Shown piece by piece: positions 50,413-59,820 of a stretch of 64,000 bases of DNA. The first letter of the stretch is position 1. The number at the start of each line of letters is the position of its first letter. The notes beneath the pieces are model-generated. The model searched no databases and was not told where the DNA came from. It saw only the letters and a program-made list of their open reading frames with translations. The stretch spans positions 1 to 64,000 of the forward strand of contig CACJUO010000002.1 in the NCBI GenBank assembly GCA_902596675.1, read 5' to 3'. The translations under genes were made by a program, and so were the position numbers. This DNA is from an uncultured Pelagibacteraceae bacterium. GTDB taxonomy: Bacteria > Pseudomonadota > Alphaproteobacteria > Pelagibacterales > Pelagibacteraceae.

Positions 50413-51353
50413 TAATCTAAAGATTGTAAAAAGTATTCAAAAACTTTTTCTGGTGAAAGTTTATTAAGATCTGTTACTTGGATTGCTTTAAAATTTTCTC
50501 TTTCTATACTTACTTTGTATGCTGTTGTATGTGATCCGAATAATGCCACCCCTTTAACACCAAGATGTGAAGTCATATGTGCTGGCCCTGTATCATTTGA
50601 TATAACAAAAGTACTGTCTTTTATCAAAGATGCAAGTTCCTGTATGTTTAATGATTTATTTTCGTTTAAAATTGAAATTGCATTAATATGTTTTGTCATA
50701 TCAATCTCCTTAGGGCCTGGAGCAACCACAATTTTATATTCATCATCAAATTTTTTTTTTATTAACTCTATGAGTTCATTGTAATAAGGCCATTTTTTAA
50801 TTGTCAAATGTGGTGAACAGAAAGGAAATAAAACTATATATTTATTTAAATCAAATTTTTTTTTAATATTTTCTATATTGGAGCAAGCCCATTTAAAATC
50901 AGGAAACATAGTATGATGAATTTTGATACCCGATGTTTTTAATTGATGTTTAAATCTATCTAGAACAGGATTTTTATCAAATTCATTTTTAGATTTATCA
51001 TTCGGCAATGTAGTTTCAGAAGATGACCAAATATGATTACCAGCATTAGGAAACAATATTTTTTTATAGAAACTTGAACGAGAAGAATTTTGTAAATCAA
51101 AAACTTTTATAAATTTGTATTTTTTCAATTTACTCATAAGATTGAACAAATAAATCAAATTAAATCTTGATAATCTCTTATCTAAAATTGTGTCTGCTAG
51201 ATGCGGGTTTTGCTTAAAGAGATCAATATAAGGCCTTGATGTTAATAAATAGATTTTATCATGTTTGTGAAAATCAGAAATATCTTGAATTGCACCACTT
51301 GCCTGGGCTATATCACCTAAAGAACCATGTTTAATTATAAGAATATTAGACAT
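50412..51353 (-). CDS. Glycosyltransferase family 9 (heptosyltransferase-like)
   Basis: ILIIKHGSLGDIAQASGAIQDI...FPFCSPHLTIKKWP...FVISNDTGPAHMTSHLGVKGVALFG. Confidence 0.92.
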   Translation of the reverse strand: MSNILIIKHGSLGDIAQASGAIQDISDFHKHDKIYLLTSRPYIDLFKQNPHLADTILDKRLSRFNLIYLFNLMSKLKKYKFIKVFDLQNSSRSSFYKKILFPNAGNHIWSSSETTLPNDKSKNEFDKNPVLDRFKHQLKTSGIKIHHTMFPDFKWACSNIENIKKKFDLNKYIVLFPFCSPHLTIKKWPYYNELIELIKKKFDDEYKIVVAPGPKEIDMTKHINAISILNENKSLNIQELASLIKDSTFVISNDTGPAHMTSHLGVKGVALFGSHTTAYKVSIERENFKAIQVTDLNKLSPEKVFEYFLQSLD

Positions 51354-51385
51354 ATTTTAAACAATTTAACACACTATCTTTATTT

Positions 51386-51775
51386 ATGAATAAAATTTTA
51401 ATTGAGGTATCCGTTGGTGAACTTCTGGATAAAATTTCAATTTTAGAAATCAAAAAAGAGAGAATTAAAGACACTGATAAATTAAAATTTATTGATGATG
51501 AATATTTGATACTAAAAAAACAATTAGATGAAAACATAACTTTAAGTGACCAATTAAAAAAACTTTATGAAGAATTAAAGGCAATTAATACAAAACTTTG
51601 GGACATAGAAGATAATAAAAGAATGTGTGAAAAAAATAGTGATTTTGGTGAAAATTTTATAAAATTATCTAGAGATGTTCATTTTCTCAATGATGATAGA
51701 GCAAAAATAAAATTAGCTATTAACAATCAAACTGGTTCGAAGATAAAAGAAATTAAGCAATACACAAATTATTAA
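51386..51775 (+). CDS. DUF6165-like coiled-coil protein
   Basis: MNKILIEVSVGELLDKISILEIKKERIKD...ELKAINTKLWDIED; next to GT9 gene. Confidence 0.65.
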   Translation: MNKILIEVSVGELLDKISILEIKKERIKDTDKLKFIDDEYLILKKQLDENITLSDQLKKLYEELKAINTKLWDIEDNKRMCEKNSDFGENFIKLSRDVHFLNDDRAKIKLAINNQTGSKIKEIKQYTNY

Positions 51776-52557
51776 AGCATACTAGGAATTACTTTTCTTA
51801 AATCCATTGCTATTTTTGGTTTTATATTTGAATATATAATTCCTTTACCAAATTTTTTGAGAGCCATTATTTTCCCATCGGGTGAAATAATAACTGTATG
51901 CCCAAAAGTTTCTCTTTTAATCGTATTTTTTCCAGTTTGATTAGGAGCGAAAATATAACAAAAGTTTTCAATAGCTCTTGCTTTTAATAAAGCTAACCAA
52001 TGTCTTTGACCAGTTTTTTTGGTAAATGCAGACGGAACAGTTATAAAACTTAAATTTCTTTTTGATAAGTTTCTATAAAGTTCTGGAAATCTTAAATCAT
52101 AACAAATTGAAAGACCTATTTTTCCCCATGGCAATGAGGCTGATACTAATCTTTTACCTGCCTTAAAAACTTTACTTTCTTTATGTTGCTCTTTTTTTGA
52201 AACTTTAACATCAAACATATTTATTTTATCGTAATAGGTATTTATTTTACCATTAGGTCCAATAAGAATAGATCTATTTCTTAATTTGTTTTTTTCTTTA
52301 ATACACATTGAGCCAAGGAGTATCCATTTTTTCTTTGATTTAGCTGTTAGTTTTACTTTTTTTATTATTGGATCATTATTCATTTCATATGAATATTTAA
52401 ATAAATTTTTTTTATCAGCCGACATTAATGAAGAAGTTTCTGGTGTAATTATTAGGTCTGCTTGGTTCTTTATCGCTTGATTTACATATTTTATAATATC
52501 TTTAAAATTTTTAGTATAATCCTCCCCACTAGATAATTGAATACAAGCTACTTTCAT
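51772..52557 (-). CDS. Carbon-nitrogen hydrolase (nitrilase superfamily)
   Basis: ACIQLSSGEDYTKNF...ITPETSSLM...GLSICYDLRFPELYRNLSK. Confidence 0.92.
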   Translation of the reverse strand: MKVACIQLSSGEDYTKNFKDIIKYVNQAIKNQADLIITPETSSLMSADKKNLFKYSYEMNNDPIIKKVKLTAKSKKKWILLGSMCIKEKNKLRNRSILIGPNGKINTYYDKINMFDVKVSKKEQHKESKVFKAGKRLVSASLPWGKIGLSICYDLRFPELYRNLSKRNLSFITVPSAFTKKTGQRHWLALLKARAIENFCYIFAPNQTGKNTIKRETFGHTVIISPDGKIMALKKFGKGIIYSNIKPKIAMDLRKVIPSML

Positions 52558-53231
52558 GTTTGAAATCCGTATTTTTTTTCTAAATTCTTTACAATATTGT
52601 GAATTATAAAAGTTAAAAATAAATATATTATTCCTGCAGTAATAAAAGCTTCGAATGGCTTAAAAGTTAAAACGTTTACTTTTCTAGCTTCTCCCATTAA
52701 ATCCATAATTGTTATTACACTTGCCAAAGATGTACCTTTTAGCATTAAAATTATCTCATTACCATAAGCAGGTAGTGATTGTTTTATTGCTATTGGGATT
52801 TGTATTTTATAAAAAGTAATTTTCTTTGAGACGCCTAAACTTTGTGCAGCCTCTATATAACCCTCTTTTATTGTTTGGAAAGCCGATCTTAAAATTTCAG
52901 ATGTGTAAGCTCCAGTATTTAGTGAAAAGGCAATAATTGCACACCAATAAGGTTCTCTAATAATCACCCATAAAAATGAATTTCGTAGAAATTCAATATT
53001 AGCTAAACCATAATAGATTAAATATAACTGAACAAGTAACGGTGTACCTCTAAAAAAATAAGAGTAACCATAGGCAAACTTATTAATTAAAGGATTATTG
53101 TTAATCCTTAGAATTGCAAAAAATAGACCAATTAACAGTCCAAAAAACATAGAGGATATTAGAAGTTTGAAAGTTATGACTGTCCCATTTAACAAGCTAG
53201 GAAAAATACTAATCATTAAATTTATATCCAT
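52554..53231 (-). CDS. Polar amino acid ABC transporter permease (HisM/ArtM type)
   Basis: YSYFFRGTPLLVQLYLIYYGL...AYTSEILRSAFQTIKEGYIEAAQSLGVSK. Confidence 0.93.
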   Translation of the reverse strand: MDINLMISIFPSLLNGTVITFKLLISSMFFGLLIGLFFAILRINNNPLINKFAYGYSYFFRGTPLLVQLYLIYYGLANIEFLRNSFLWVIIREPYWCAIIAFSLNTGAYTSEILRSAFQTIKEGYIEAAQSLGVSKKITFYKIQIPIAIKQSLPAYGNEIILMLKGTSLASVITIMDLMGEARKVNVLTFKPFEAFITAGIIYLFLTFIIHNIVKNLEKKYGFQT

Positions 53232-53923
53232 TAGTATCCTTTGTTAAATCTAATTTCTAATTTGTTGATTATTTTCATGCTCAAAAATGTGAGAACTAAA
53301 TATAGAGCTGCAGCAACAGAATAAAAAAATAATGGATCTCTTGTAGATCCTGCAGCGATATAGGACTGTCTCATAATTTCTACCAACCCTGTCACAGATA
53401 TTAAAGATGTATCCTTTAATGTAATTTGCCAAACGTTACTTAAGTTTGGAATAGATAGTCTCAACATCTGTGGTAAAATAACTTTATAAAATTGAATACT
53501 TTTCTTTATTCCTAAAACTTGAGATGCTTCGAATTGACCTTTATCAATTGACAATATTGCTCCTCTAAAAACTTCTGTTGAATATGCTCCTGATATAATC
53601 CCTATCGCAAGAGCACCAGTTATAAATGCATTAATCTCAATATAACCATCATATCCAAAAATTGAGGCAACATACATTACTGCTCCTGTGCCGCCAAAAA
53701 ATAATAAATAAATTACTAACAGCTCTGGAACACCTCTAATAATTGTAGTGTAACAATTTCCAATTACATTAAGTGTTTTATTTTTAGATAATTTTAAAGG
53801 AGTAAATATTAATGCAAACACAAATCCAATTGCCATTGCAGCGATTGATACAGCAATTGTCATTAGGGTTGCGAAAAATAGTTCGTCTCCCCAACCAGTA
53901 TCTCCAAATGATAGAAGTTCCAT
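53231..53923 (-). CDS. Polar amino acid ABC transporter permease (HisQ/ArtQ type)
   Basis: TIIRGVPELLVIYLLFFGG...AYSTEVFRGAILSIDKGQFEASQVLGIKK. Confidence 0.93.
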   Translation of the reverse strand: MELLSFGDTGWGDELFFATLMTIAVSIAAMAIGFVFALIFTPLKLSKNKTLNVIGNCYTTIIRGVPELLVIYLLFFGGTGAVMYVASIFGYDGYIEINAFITGALAIGIISGAYSTEVFRGAILSIDKGQFEASQVLGIKKSIQFYKVILPQMLRLSIPNLSNVWQITLKDTSLISVTGLVEIMRQSYIAAGSTRDPLFFYSVAAALYLVLTFLSMKIINKLEIRFNKGY

Positions 53924-53929
53924 ATAGAT

Positions 53930-53954
53930 TGGCGACTATATATTATAGTCGCCA
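53930..53954 (-). terminator. Perfect 11-bp stem / 3-nt loop hairpin between ABC SBP and permease
   Basis: TGGCGACTATA-TAT-TATAGTCGCCA; lies 13 nt after the SBP stop and 6 nt before the permease ATG; no T tract. Confidence 0.7.
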
Positions 53955-53967
53955 CATCTAAAATTAA

Positions 53968-54795
53968 TTACATAGAAGCGTCAAAACCAAACCATTTAAT
54001 AGCAATTCTACTAATATGGCCGTCTTTTCTTGCTTTATCTATAGCTTTATTAAAGGCTTTTAAAAGTTTAGTGTCATCTTTTCTAATACCTACTCCAACA
54101 CCATTACCAAATGCACCACCTGAAAAAGTTGGTCCCACAAGTACAACAGCTTCACCAGACTTTTCAGCATAATCGGTAAATGCAACCGCAGCAGCTAATG
54201 CTACATCACATCTTCCGTTAGATAAATCAAGGTTAACCTCATCTTGTGTCTTGTAAGTTTTTAAATTTACTTTTCCTACATCTCCAGACTCAAGAAAGTT
54301 TTGGTGAATTGTACCAATTTGAGTACAAACTGTTTTTCCCGATAAAGCAGATGTTAATGTTTTCATTGCTTTATTAACAGCTGATCCGCCTAGGTTTAAG
54401 TTTACAGCATCAGGAGTGTCTATTCCTTCAAGATCTGAACCTTTCATAACTGCTAAAGATGCAACTTCATCTGCATATCCTTGTGAAAAATTAATTGTTT
54501 TCATTCTTTCCTCAGTGATTGACATTCCGGCCATAATTGCATCAAATTTTTTAGATGTTAATGCCGGTATCATACCGTCCCAATCTTGTTCAACTATTTC
54601 ACATTGTTGACCGATATATCTGCATAACTGCCAAGCCAGTTCTACTTCAAAACCAATTAATTTCCCTGAAGCATCTTTTGAATTCCAGGGAGGATAAGCG
54701 CCCTCTGTTCCAATTCTTATTTTATCAGCATTAGAACTGCTGATTAAAAATAAAGAAATTATAATCGAAAAAAAAGTTTTTTTTAATATATTCAT
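53968..54795 (-). CDS. Polar amino acid ABC transporter solute-binding protein
   Basis: IRIGTEGAYPPWNSKDASGKLIGFEVELAWQLCRYIGQQCEIVEQDWDGMIPALTSKKFDAIMAGMSITEERMKTINFS. Confidence 0.95.
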   Translation of the reverse strand: MNILKKTFFSIIISLFLISSSNADKIRIGTEGAYPPWNSKDASGKLIGFEVELAWQLCRYIGQQCEIVEQDWDGMIPALTSKKFDAIMAGMSITEERMKTINFSQGYADEVASLAVMKGSDLEGIDTPDAVNLNLGGSAVNKAMKTLTSALSGKTVCTQIGTIHQNFLESGDVGKVNLKTYKTQDEVNLDLSNGRCDVALAAAVAFTDYAEKSGEAVVLVGPTFSGGAFGNGVGVGIRKDDTKLLKAFNKAIDKARKDGHISRIAIKWFGFDASM

Positions 54796-54852
54796 TATTT
54801 CCTCCGTTAAAATTTAATTATTTCATAAATTGATAGAATAAAAAAGAAAATT

Positions 54853-55896
54853 CTAATGATTTATAGATGATGAAAAGTTCCAAGAGCAGTCAAAACTAGG
54901 TATGTAAACTCTCGATAATTTTGTATTACCAAAATTTTTATTAAATACATTAAGCCAGTTATTTACTTGATCAGGTTTTTTATCCTGACTGCCTACTTGA
55001 GCTGTTATTACACCTTTTGGTTTTAATATTCTTTCTAAGGCATTCATATTTTTTGCAGCTAGGTCGATGCAGTACTGATCATCATTTAAATCAACAAATA
55101 TTTGATCATAAGTATTATCGTTAACTGTTTTAATACTTTCAAAAGCATCTCCCCAAACACAATTTACTGAATTTTTTTCTGTAGCTTTGTTTCCAATTTT
55201 TGCTAAGTGTTTGTCGCAAACATTTACAACCTCTGGATCTAATTCAAACCAATCAATAAAACCAAAATTTTTTGAAATACACTCTCTTGCAACACCTCCG
55301 TCACCTCCACCAATTATTGCAGCTTTTTCTTTATTTGAATTTAGATTAAGTCCAGAGTTAACAAATGTTGAGCTATATAAGTGCTCATCACTCTCAGCCA
55401 CCTGAATTTCATTATCTATGAAAAGTGCTTTACCAAACTGTTCTAATTCTAAAATTTCTATTTGCTGTCCAACCTCAGATTTAAATTTTTCTAAAATTTT
55501 TTTAACTATGTAAGACTTCTTTAGACCCGGAGAGCTATAATTGTCATGATAATGGTCTATAGTATCCCTATTAAATTTTTTAATAATTATATTTGTATGA
55601 TCAATTTCCTCTTTAATAACATCCAAAGCTACTAAAGGGGATACCTTTGCACATGTAAAAAAATCAAAACTTATTATGCCTTTTTCAGGAAATGTATGAA
55701 AACTTATATGGCTTTCTGCGAGTAAAGCTACAAGGGTAAATCCTTGTGGTTCAAACTTATATTTTGTTATTTCTAATACTGTTACTTTTGCAATTTTTGC
55801 AATTTTATAGACTAATTTTTCATAAAAAGCTGGATCGTATTCTTTCTTTGTTCCTAAAATATCAAGTGTAATATGTTCTCCAACTTTTGTTATCAT
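54853..55896 (-). CDS. Fused S-adenosylmethionine decarboxylase (SpeD) - spermidine synthase-like (SpeE) protein
   Basis: N-term GEHITLDILG...LLAESHISFHTFPEKGIISFDFFTC (SpeD, ESHIS processing site); C-term EILELEQFGKALFIDNEIQVAESDEHLYSS...AAIIGGGDGGVARE (SpeE); continuous ORF. Confidence 0.9.
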   Translation of the reverse strand: MITKVGEHITLDILGTKKEYDPAFYEKLVYKIAKIAKVTVLEITKYKFEPQGFTLVALLAESHISFHTFPEKGIISFDFFTCAKVSPLVALDVIKEEIDHTNIIIKKFNRDTIDHYHDNYSSPGLKKSYIVKKILEKFKSEVGQQIEILELEQFGKALFIDNEIQVAESDEHLYSSTFVNSGLNLNSNKEKAAIIGGGDGGVARECISKNFGFIDWFELDPEVVNVCDKHLAKIGNKATEKNSVNCVWGDAFESIKTVNDNTYDQIFVDLNDDQYCIDLAAKNMNALERILKPKGVITAQVGSQDKKPDQVNNWLNVFNKNFGNTKLSRVYIPSFDCSWNFSSSINH

Positions 55897-55897
55897 T

Positions 55898-56527
55898 CTA
55901 ATTTTTTTTATATGTTTTGCTCTTATTTAAAACTTTTTTCATTTCATTTAAACTTAAAAGTTTAGGCCGTCCTAATAAGAGAGCTTTGATGTACTGTTTG
56001 GCAAGATTATCTACTTCCTCTGCTAATTCAAATGCTTCTGCAAGACTAGATCCAAATGTGATCTGTCCATGATTGGCGATTAAACATGCTAATCTGTTTT
56101 TTAAAGCTTTAAGAATATTTTTTGATAATTCTCTCGTTCCGTAAGTTGCATATTTTGCACATTTAATATCTGATCCGCCAGCTAAGGCCACCATGTAATG
56201 AAATGCAGGTATTTTTTTATTATGTGTTGATAGAGCTGTAGCATTTGTAGAATGAGAATGAACTATTGCTTTAGCATTTTTCTTTGAAATATATATGTCT
56301 TGATGAAATCTCCATTCAGAAGAAGGTTTTTGTTTATTATTAAACTCACCTTTTAGATTTACAAAAACAATATCTTTTACTTTTAAAGATGAATATTTTT
56401 GACCTGAGGGTGTTATTAGAAATCCATTTTTATATCTTATTGAAATATTACCTGATCTTAATGCTGATAATTTTTTATCATTAAGCATTTTAGCAAATTT
56501 AATAATTTCTTTTTTTTGTAGTTTCAT
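55898..56527 (-). CDS. Class II aldolase / adducin family protein
   Basis: LSALRSGNISIRYKNGFLITPSGQKYSSL...AIVHSHSTNATALSTH...IANHGQITFG; start trimmed from 56620 to ATG 56527. Confidence 0.88.
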   Translation of the reverse strand: MKLQKKEIIKFAKMLNDKKLSALRSGNISIRYKNGFLITPSGQKYSSLKVKDIVFVNLKGEFNNKQKPSSEWRFHQDIYISKKNAKAIVHSHSTNATALSTHNKKIPAFHYMVALAGGSDIKCAKYATYGTRELSKNILKALKNRLACLIANHGQITFGSSLAEAFELAEEVDNLAKQYIKALLLGRPKLLSLNEMKKVLNKSKTYKKN

Positions 56528-56571
56528 TTTATTTATATATAATAATTCTAAAATTTGATTAGAATCAATAT

Positions 56572-57357
56572 ATGGCTTTTTTTCAACCAGATAAATTACC
56601 GAGTTTAATGGTTGCTCCAAATGGAGCTAGAAAAGTAAAGAAAGATCATCCTGAAGTACCTTTAACAATAAAAGAGACTGTTGAAGTAGCTAAAAACTGC
56701 TTTGAAGCAGGTGCTAAAGCAATCCATTTACATGTAAGAAATGATAAAGGAGAACATGTGCTTGATGCTGGCTTGTATAAAGAAGCTTTAAAAGAGTTAG
56801 AATTTCAAGTTCCAAATATGCACATACAAGTTACAACTGAGGCAATAGGAAAATATTCCCCAGATGATATGAGGAAACTTGCTTATGATGTTACCCCACC
56901 AGGAACTTCTATTGGCACATCTGAATTAATACCCTCCAGAAAGCCCACAATAGAAGATATTAAATTGTATAAATATTTGACTGAAGCTGGGACAAAAATT
57001 CAACATATTTTGTATAACCCAGATGACATAGATTTATTAATTGATCTTTTGAAAAAATCAGAAATTCCTGTAGATGGGGTGTGGTGTTTATTTGTAATTG
57101 GTCATTACACTGGCAAAATTAGTTATCCAGAAAAAATTCCTGAGTTCATTGAAAAAATGAAAGTAAATAGTATTAATTTTGACTGGTCTATATGTGCATT
57201 TGGAAAAGAAGAAATGAGTTGTCTAGAAAAGGCAGTTAGTCTAGGTGGCAAGATAAGAGTAGGATTTGAAAACTCTTTATTTATGCCGGACGGAGAAATT
57301 GCACCTGATAATCATTCAAAGATAAAAGCAGTAAATAAGCTTTTTAATTTATCTTAA
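56572..57357 (+). CDS. BKACE family (beta-keto acid cleavage enzyme, formerly DUF849)
   Basis: MVAPNGARKVKKDHPEVPLTIKETVEVAKNCFEAGAKAIHLHVRNDKGEHVLDAGLYKEAL...GGKIRVGFENSLFMPDG. Confidence 0.9.
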   Translation: MAFFQPDKLPSLMVAPNGARKVKKDHPEVPLTIKETVEVAKNCFEAGAKAIHLHVRNDKGEHVLDAGLYKEALKELEFQVPNMHIQVTTEAIGKYSPDDMRKLAYDVTPPGTSIGTSELIPSRKPTIEDIKLYKYLTEAGTKIQHILYNPDDIDLLIDLLKKSEIPVDGVWCLFVIGHYTGKISYPEKIPEFIEKMKVNSINFDWSICAFGKEEMSCLEKAVSLGGKIRVGFENSLFMPDGEIAPDNHSKIKAVNKLFNLS

Positions 57358-58809
57358 AATATTTGAATATTTTTTTAAAATCGAATTAAATTCTTGATTT
57401 GAATTAGCAGAACCCAAAATAAATCTATCTGGTCTTACTAAAATAGCTTTTGAATTAATATTTTTTAAATAGGCTGATATACTTTTTAAGTTATTCACTT
57501 TTAGTAAAGAACAATTTTTTATATTTTTTGCTTTAATTCCAGATGACATTATTATAATTCCTTTTTTTGAAAAATAATCGTCCAAATTTTTTTTATTTTT
57601 TAATTTAAATTGAGGAAAAATTTTTCCTCTATTTTTATCTTTCACATGTCCTATACCATCTCCTAATTTTGGTTTAATGGATTGCATACTTTTAATGCCT
57701 TTATCATTAGAACTTATATTTTTAGTTATTTGTATAGATTCTACTGCATTTACAAACTCTCCCATTCTCATAGTTGTTTCAATATATTCTTTAGCATTAA
57801 GCGACCTTTCAGATTGATATGAATTTAAAAGAGCCTCATTATGTTTAACCCTTAAGCATAATGAAATTTTCCATGCTAGATTCGATGCATCTCTTATTCC
57901 AGCGCACATTCCTTGTCCCATAAATGGAGGCATTAAATGAGCTGCATCACCAGCAATAAATATTCTACCATTACGCCATTTTCTCGCTATTTCTGATTTA
58001 AAGGTATAAACAGTTTTCCTTTCAAGTATAGCTTCACTTTTCTTAATCCAAGGTTTTAAAAAATTCCAAATATAATTTTCAGATAAAACTTTTTTTTCGC
58101 TAAGATTTTTTTTAATTGCAAATTCCCATCTTCTTCTTTTGCCGACATTTCTACAGTAAGTTGCCGGTTGTTTAGGATTTGAATACTGAATTGTCCTATC
58201 CGGTAAATTTTTTTTATTCTTTTTTAAAATTAGGTCTACAACTGCCCATTTCTGTGTAAACCCTAAGTTATTCATCTTTGTTTTCATTTGTCTTCTAGTA
58301 ATTGAATTGGCTCCATCACATCCAACTAAATATTTTGACTTTATATTAAAAATTTTTTTGCTTTTGGAATTTATATATTTGATATTTACATTATTTTTAG
58401 AATTTTTAATTTTTAATACATTGGCATTTTGCTCTATTAATACTTTTTTATAACTTTTTAATCTTTTTCTGAGCTGTTTTTCCAAATCTGGTTGATGGAA
58501 TCTATAACTTGGGTACCAACCATTATCTGTAATTTTTTTTGGTCTAGGCCAATCTAATATTACTTTTTGCTTCGAATTAACAAATTTTGTACCTTTGTTT
58601 ATGATAGTATATTTCAAAAAATTTTTTGTTATCCCTATAGTTTGAAATACCCTCATTATTTCATCATCAAAATGAACAGCTCTGGGTAATGGATAAAAAC
58701 TTTCTTCTTTATCAAGTATTAAAATTGAAAAACCATGCATAGCAAATAGATTTGCTAAAGTTCCCCCCGTAGGACCTAATCCTACAATAACTATATCAAA
58801 TTCTCTCAT
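57349..58809 (-). CDS. FAD-dependent aromatic hydroxylase (MhpA-like flavoprotein monooxygenase)
   Basis: FDIVIVGLGPTGGTLANLFAMHGFSILILDKEESFYPLPRAVHFDDEIMRVFQTIG...RIFIAGDAAHLMPPFMGQGMCAGIRDASNLAWK. Confidence 0.92.
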   Translation of the reverse strand: MREFDIVIVGLGPTGGTLANLFAMHGFSILILDKEESFYPLPRAVHFDDEIMRVFQTIGITKNFLKYTIINKGTKFVNSKQKVILDWPRPKKITDNGWYPSYRFHQPDLEKQLRKRLKSYKKVLIEQNANVLKIKNSKNNVNIKYINSKSKKIFNIKSKYLVGCDGANSITRRQMKTKMNNLGFTQKWAVVDLILKKNKKNLPDRTIQYSNPKQPATYCRNVGKRRRWEFAIKKNLSEKKVLSENYIWNFLKPWIKKSEAILERKTVYTFKSEIARKWRNGRIFIAGDAAHLMPPFMGQGMCAGIRDASNLAWKISLCLRVKHNEALLNSYQSERSLNAKEYIETTMRMGEFVNAVESIQITKNISSNDKGIKSMQSIKPKLGDGIGHVKDKNRGKIFPQFKLKNKKNLDDYFSKKGIIIMSSGIKAKNIKNCSLLKVNNLKSISAYLKNINSKAILVRPDRFILGSANSNQEFNSILKKYSNILR

Positions 58810-58820
58810 TGATATTTTTA

Positions 58821-59795
58821 TTAATTTTTTTTATTTAAGTTAGAATATAACCAAGGACAATCGATTAACAATGGCGCTTGTTTTCCTTGAGATGCAGTCT
58901 CAAGTCTTTTATTTCTGAATTTCATTCTTTCTTCATCAGGTAAATAAAGTCTTTCATGTCCCCAAAAACTAGGTCCCTCAAATGTTTCTATAGGTTGCCA
59001 AGTTGCTGGGTCAATAATTCGCCCTCCCCAGCCATTTTCAATAAAAAAACCAGATGGTGTTATTGAATAAAAAGATGTCATGTAATCATTTGTATGTCTT
59101 CCCATTGTATAAGCGATTGCATTATCTTTATACTGTAATAGGTCATAACCTTGGCCAACATCATCAAGATTATTATATTCAACCATAAAATGGTGAAAGC
59201 CTGTTCTTCCAGAACCAAACAACGCTAAACTATGGTGCCTTCCATTAACATGAAAAAAACATAATGATATAGGTGTATGGCTATAATCACTAATTTTAAA
59301 GCCCATTATATCTCTGTAAAAAGGTATTAAATCGTCAATTTTTTTTACATGAACAACAGCGTGTCCCATTCCTAAAGCTCCTGTCTTAAATCCAGAAATA
59401 GGTCTTCCAGGCTTAAAAGGATCAGTATCTAACATTGGTTTATAAACAAGTTCTATATGGTTTCCTTGTGGATCATCAAAATAAATTAAATCTTCAACAA
59501 AACGTTTATCTGCTAAAGAAGATTTGCCTTGTTGAACAACTGTTTTATTTTTTTCAAGTTTTGATGCAAAAATTTGAAGATCTTCTTTTGTTTCAACTTC
59601 CCACCCTAAAAAACCAAGGTTATCTCCATTTTCGCCTGTGATAGTTAATCTTTGTTTTTGATCATCCATACGAAAAGATAAAATATCTTTTCCACGATCT
59701 ATCTTTTGCATACCTAAGTACTTTTGTGAATAAATAGACCAATCCTCAAATTTATCAGAATTAACTCCAATATAACTAAGTGCTTTAACTGCCAT
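58821..59795 (-). CDS. Type I extradiol (VOC-fold) dioxygenase
   Basis: Two-domain VOC protein; ligand-like motifs GHAVVHV, TGFHHFMVE, GFFIENGWGGR. Confidence 0.88.
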   Translation of the reverse strand: MAVKALSYIGVNSDKFEDWSIYSQKYLGMQKIDRGKDILSFRMDDQKQRLTITGENGDNLGFLGWEVETKEDLQIFASKLEKNKTVVQQGKSSLADKRFVEDLIYFDDPQGNHIELVYKPMLDTDPFKPGRPISGFKTGALGMGHAVVHVKKIDDLIPFYRDIMGFKISDYSHTPISLCFFHVNGRHHSLALFGSGRTGFHHFMVEYNNLDDVGQGYDLLQYKDNAIAYTMGRHTNDYMTSFYSITPSGFFIENGWGGRIIDPATWQPIETFEGPSFWGHERLYLPDEERMKFRNKRLETASQGKQAPLLIDCPWLYSNLNKKN

Positions 59796-59820
59796 TTTAT
59801 TAATATACTAGATTTTGAAA

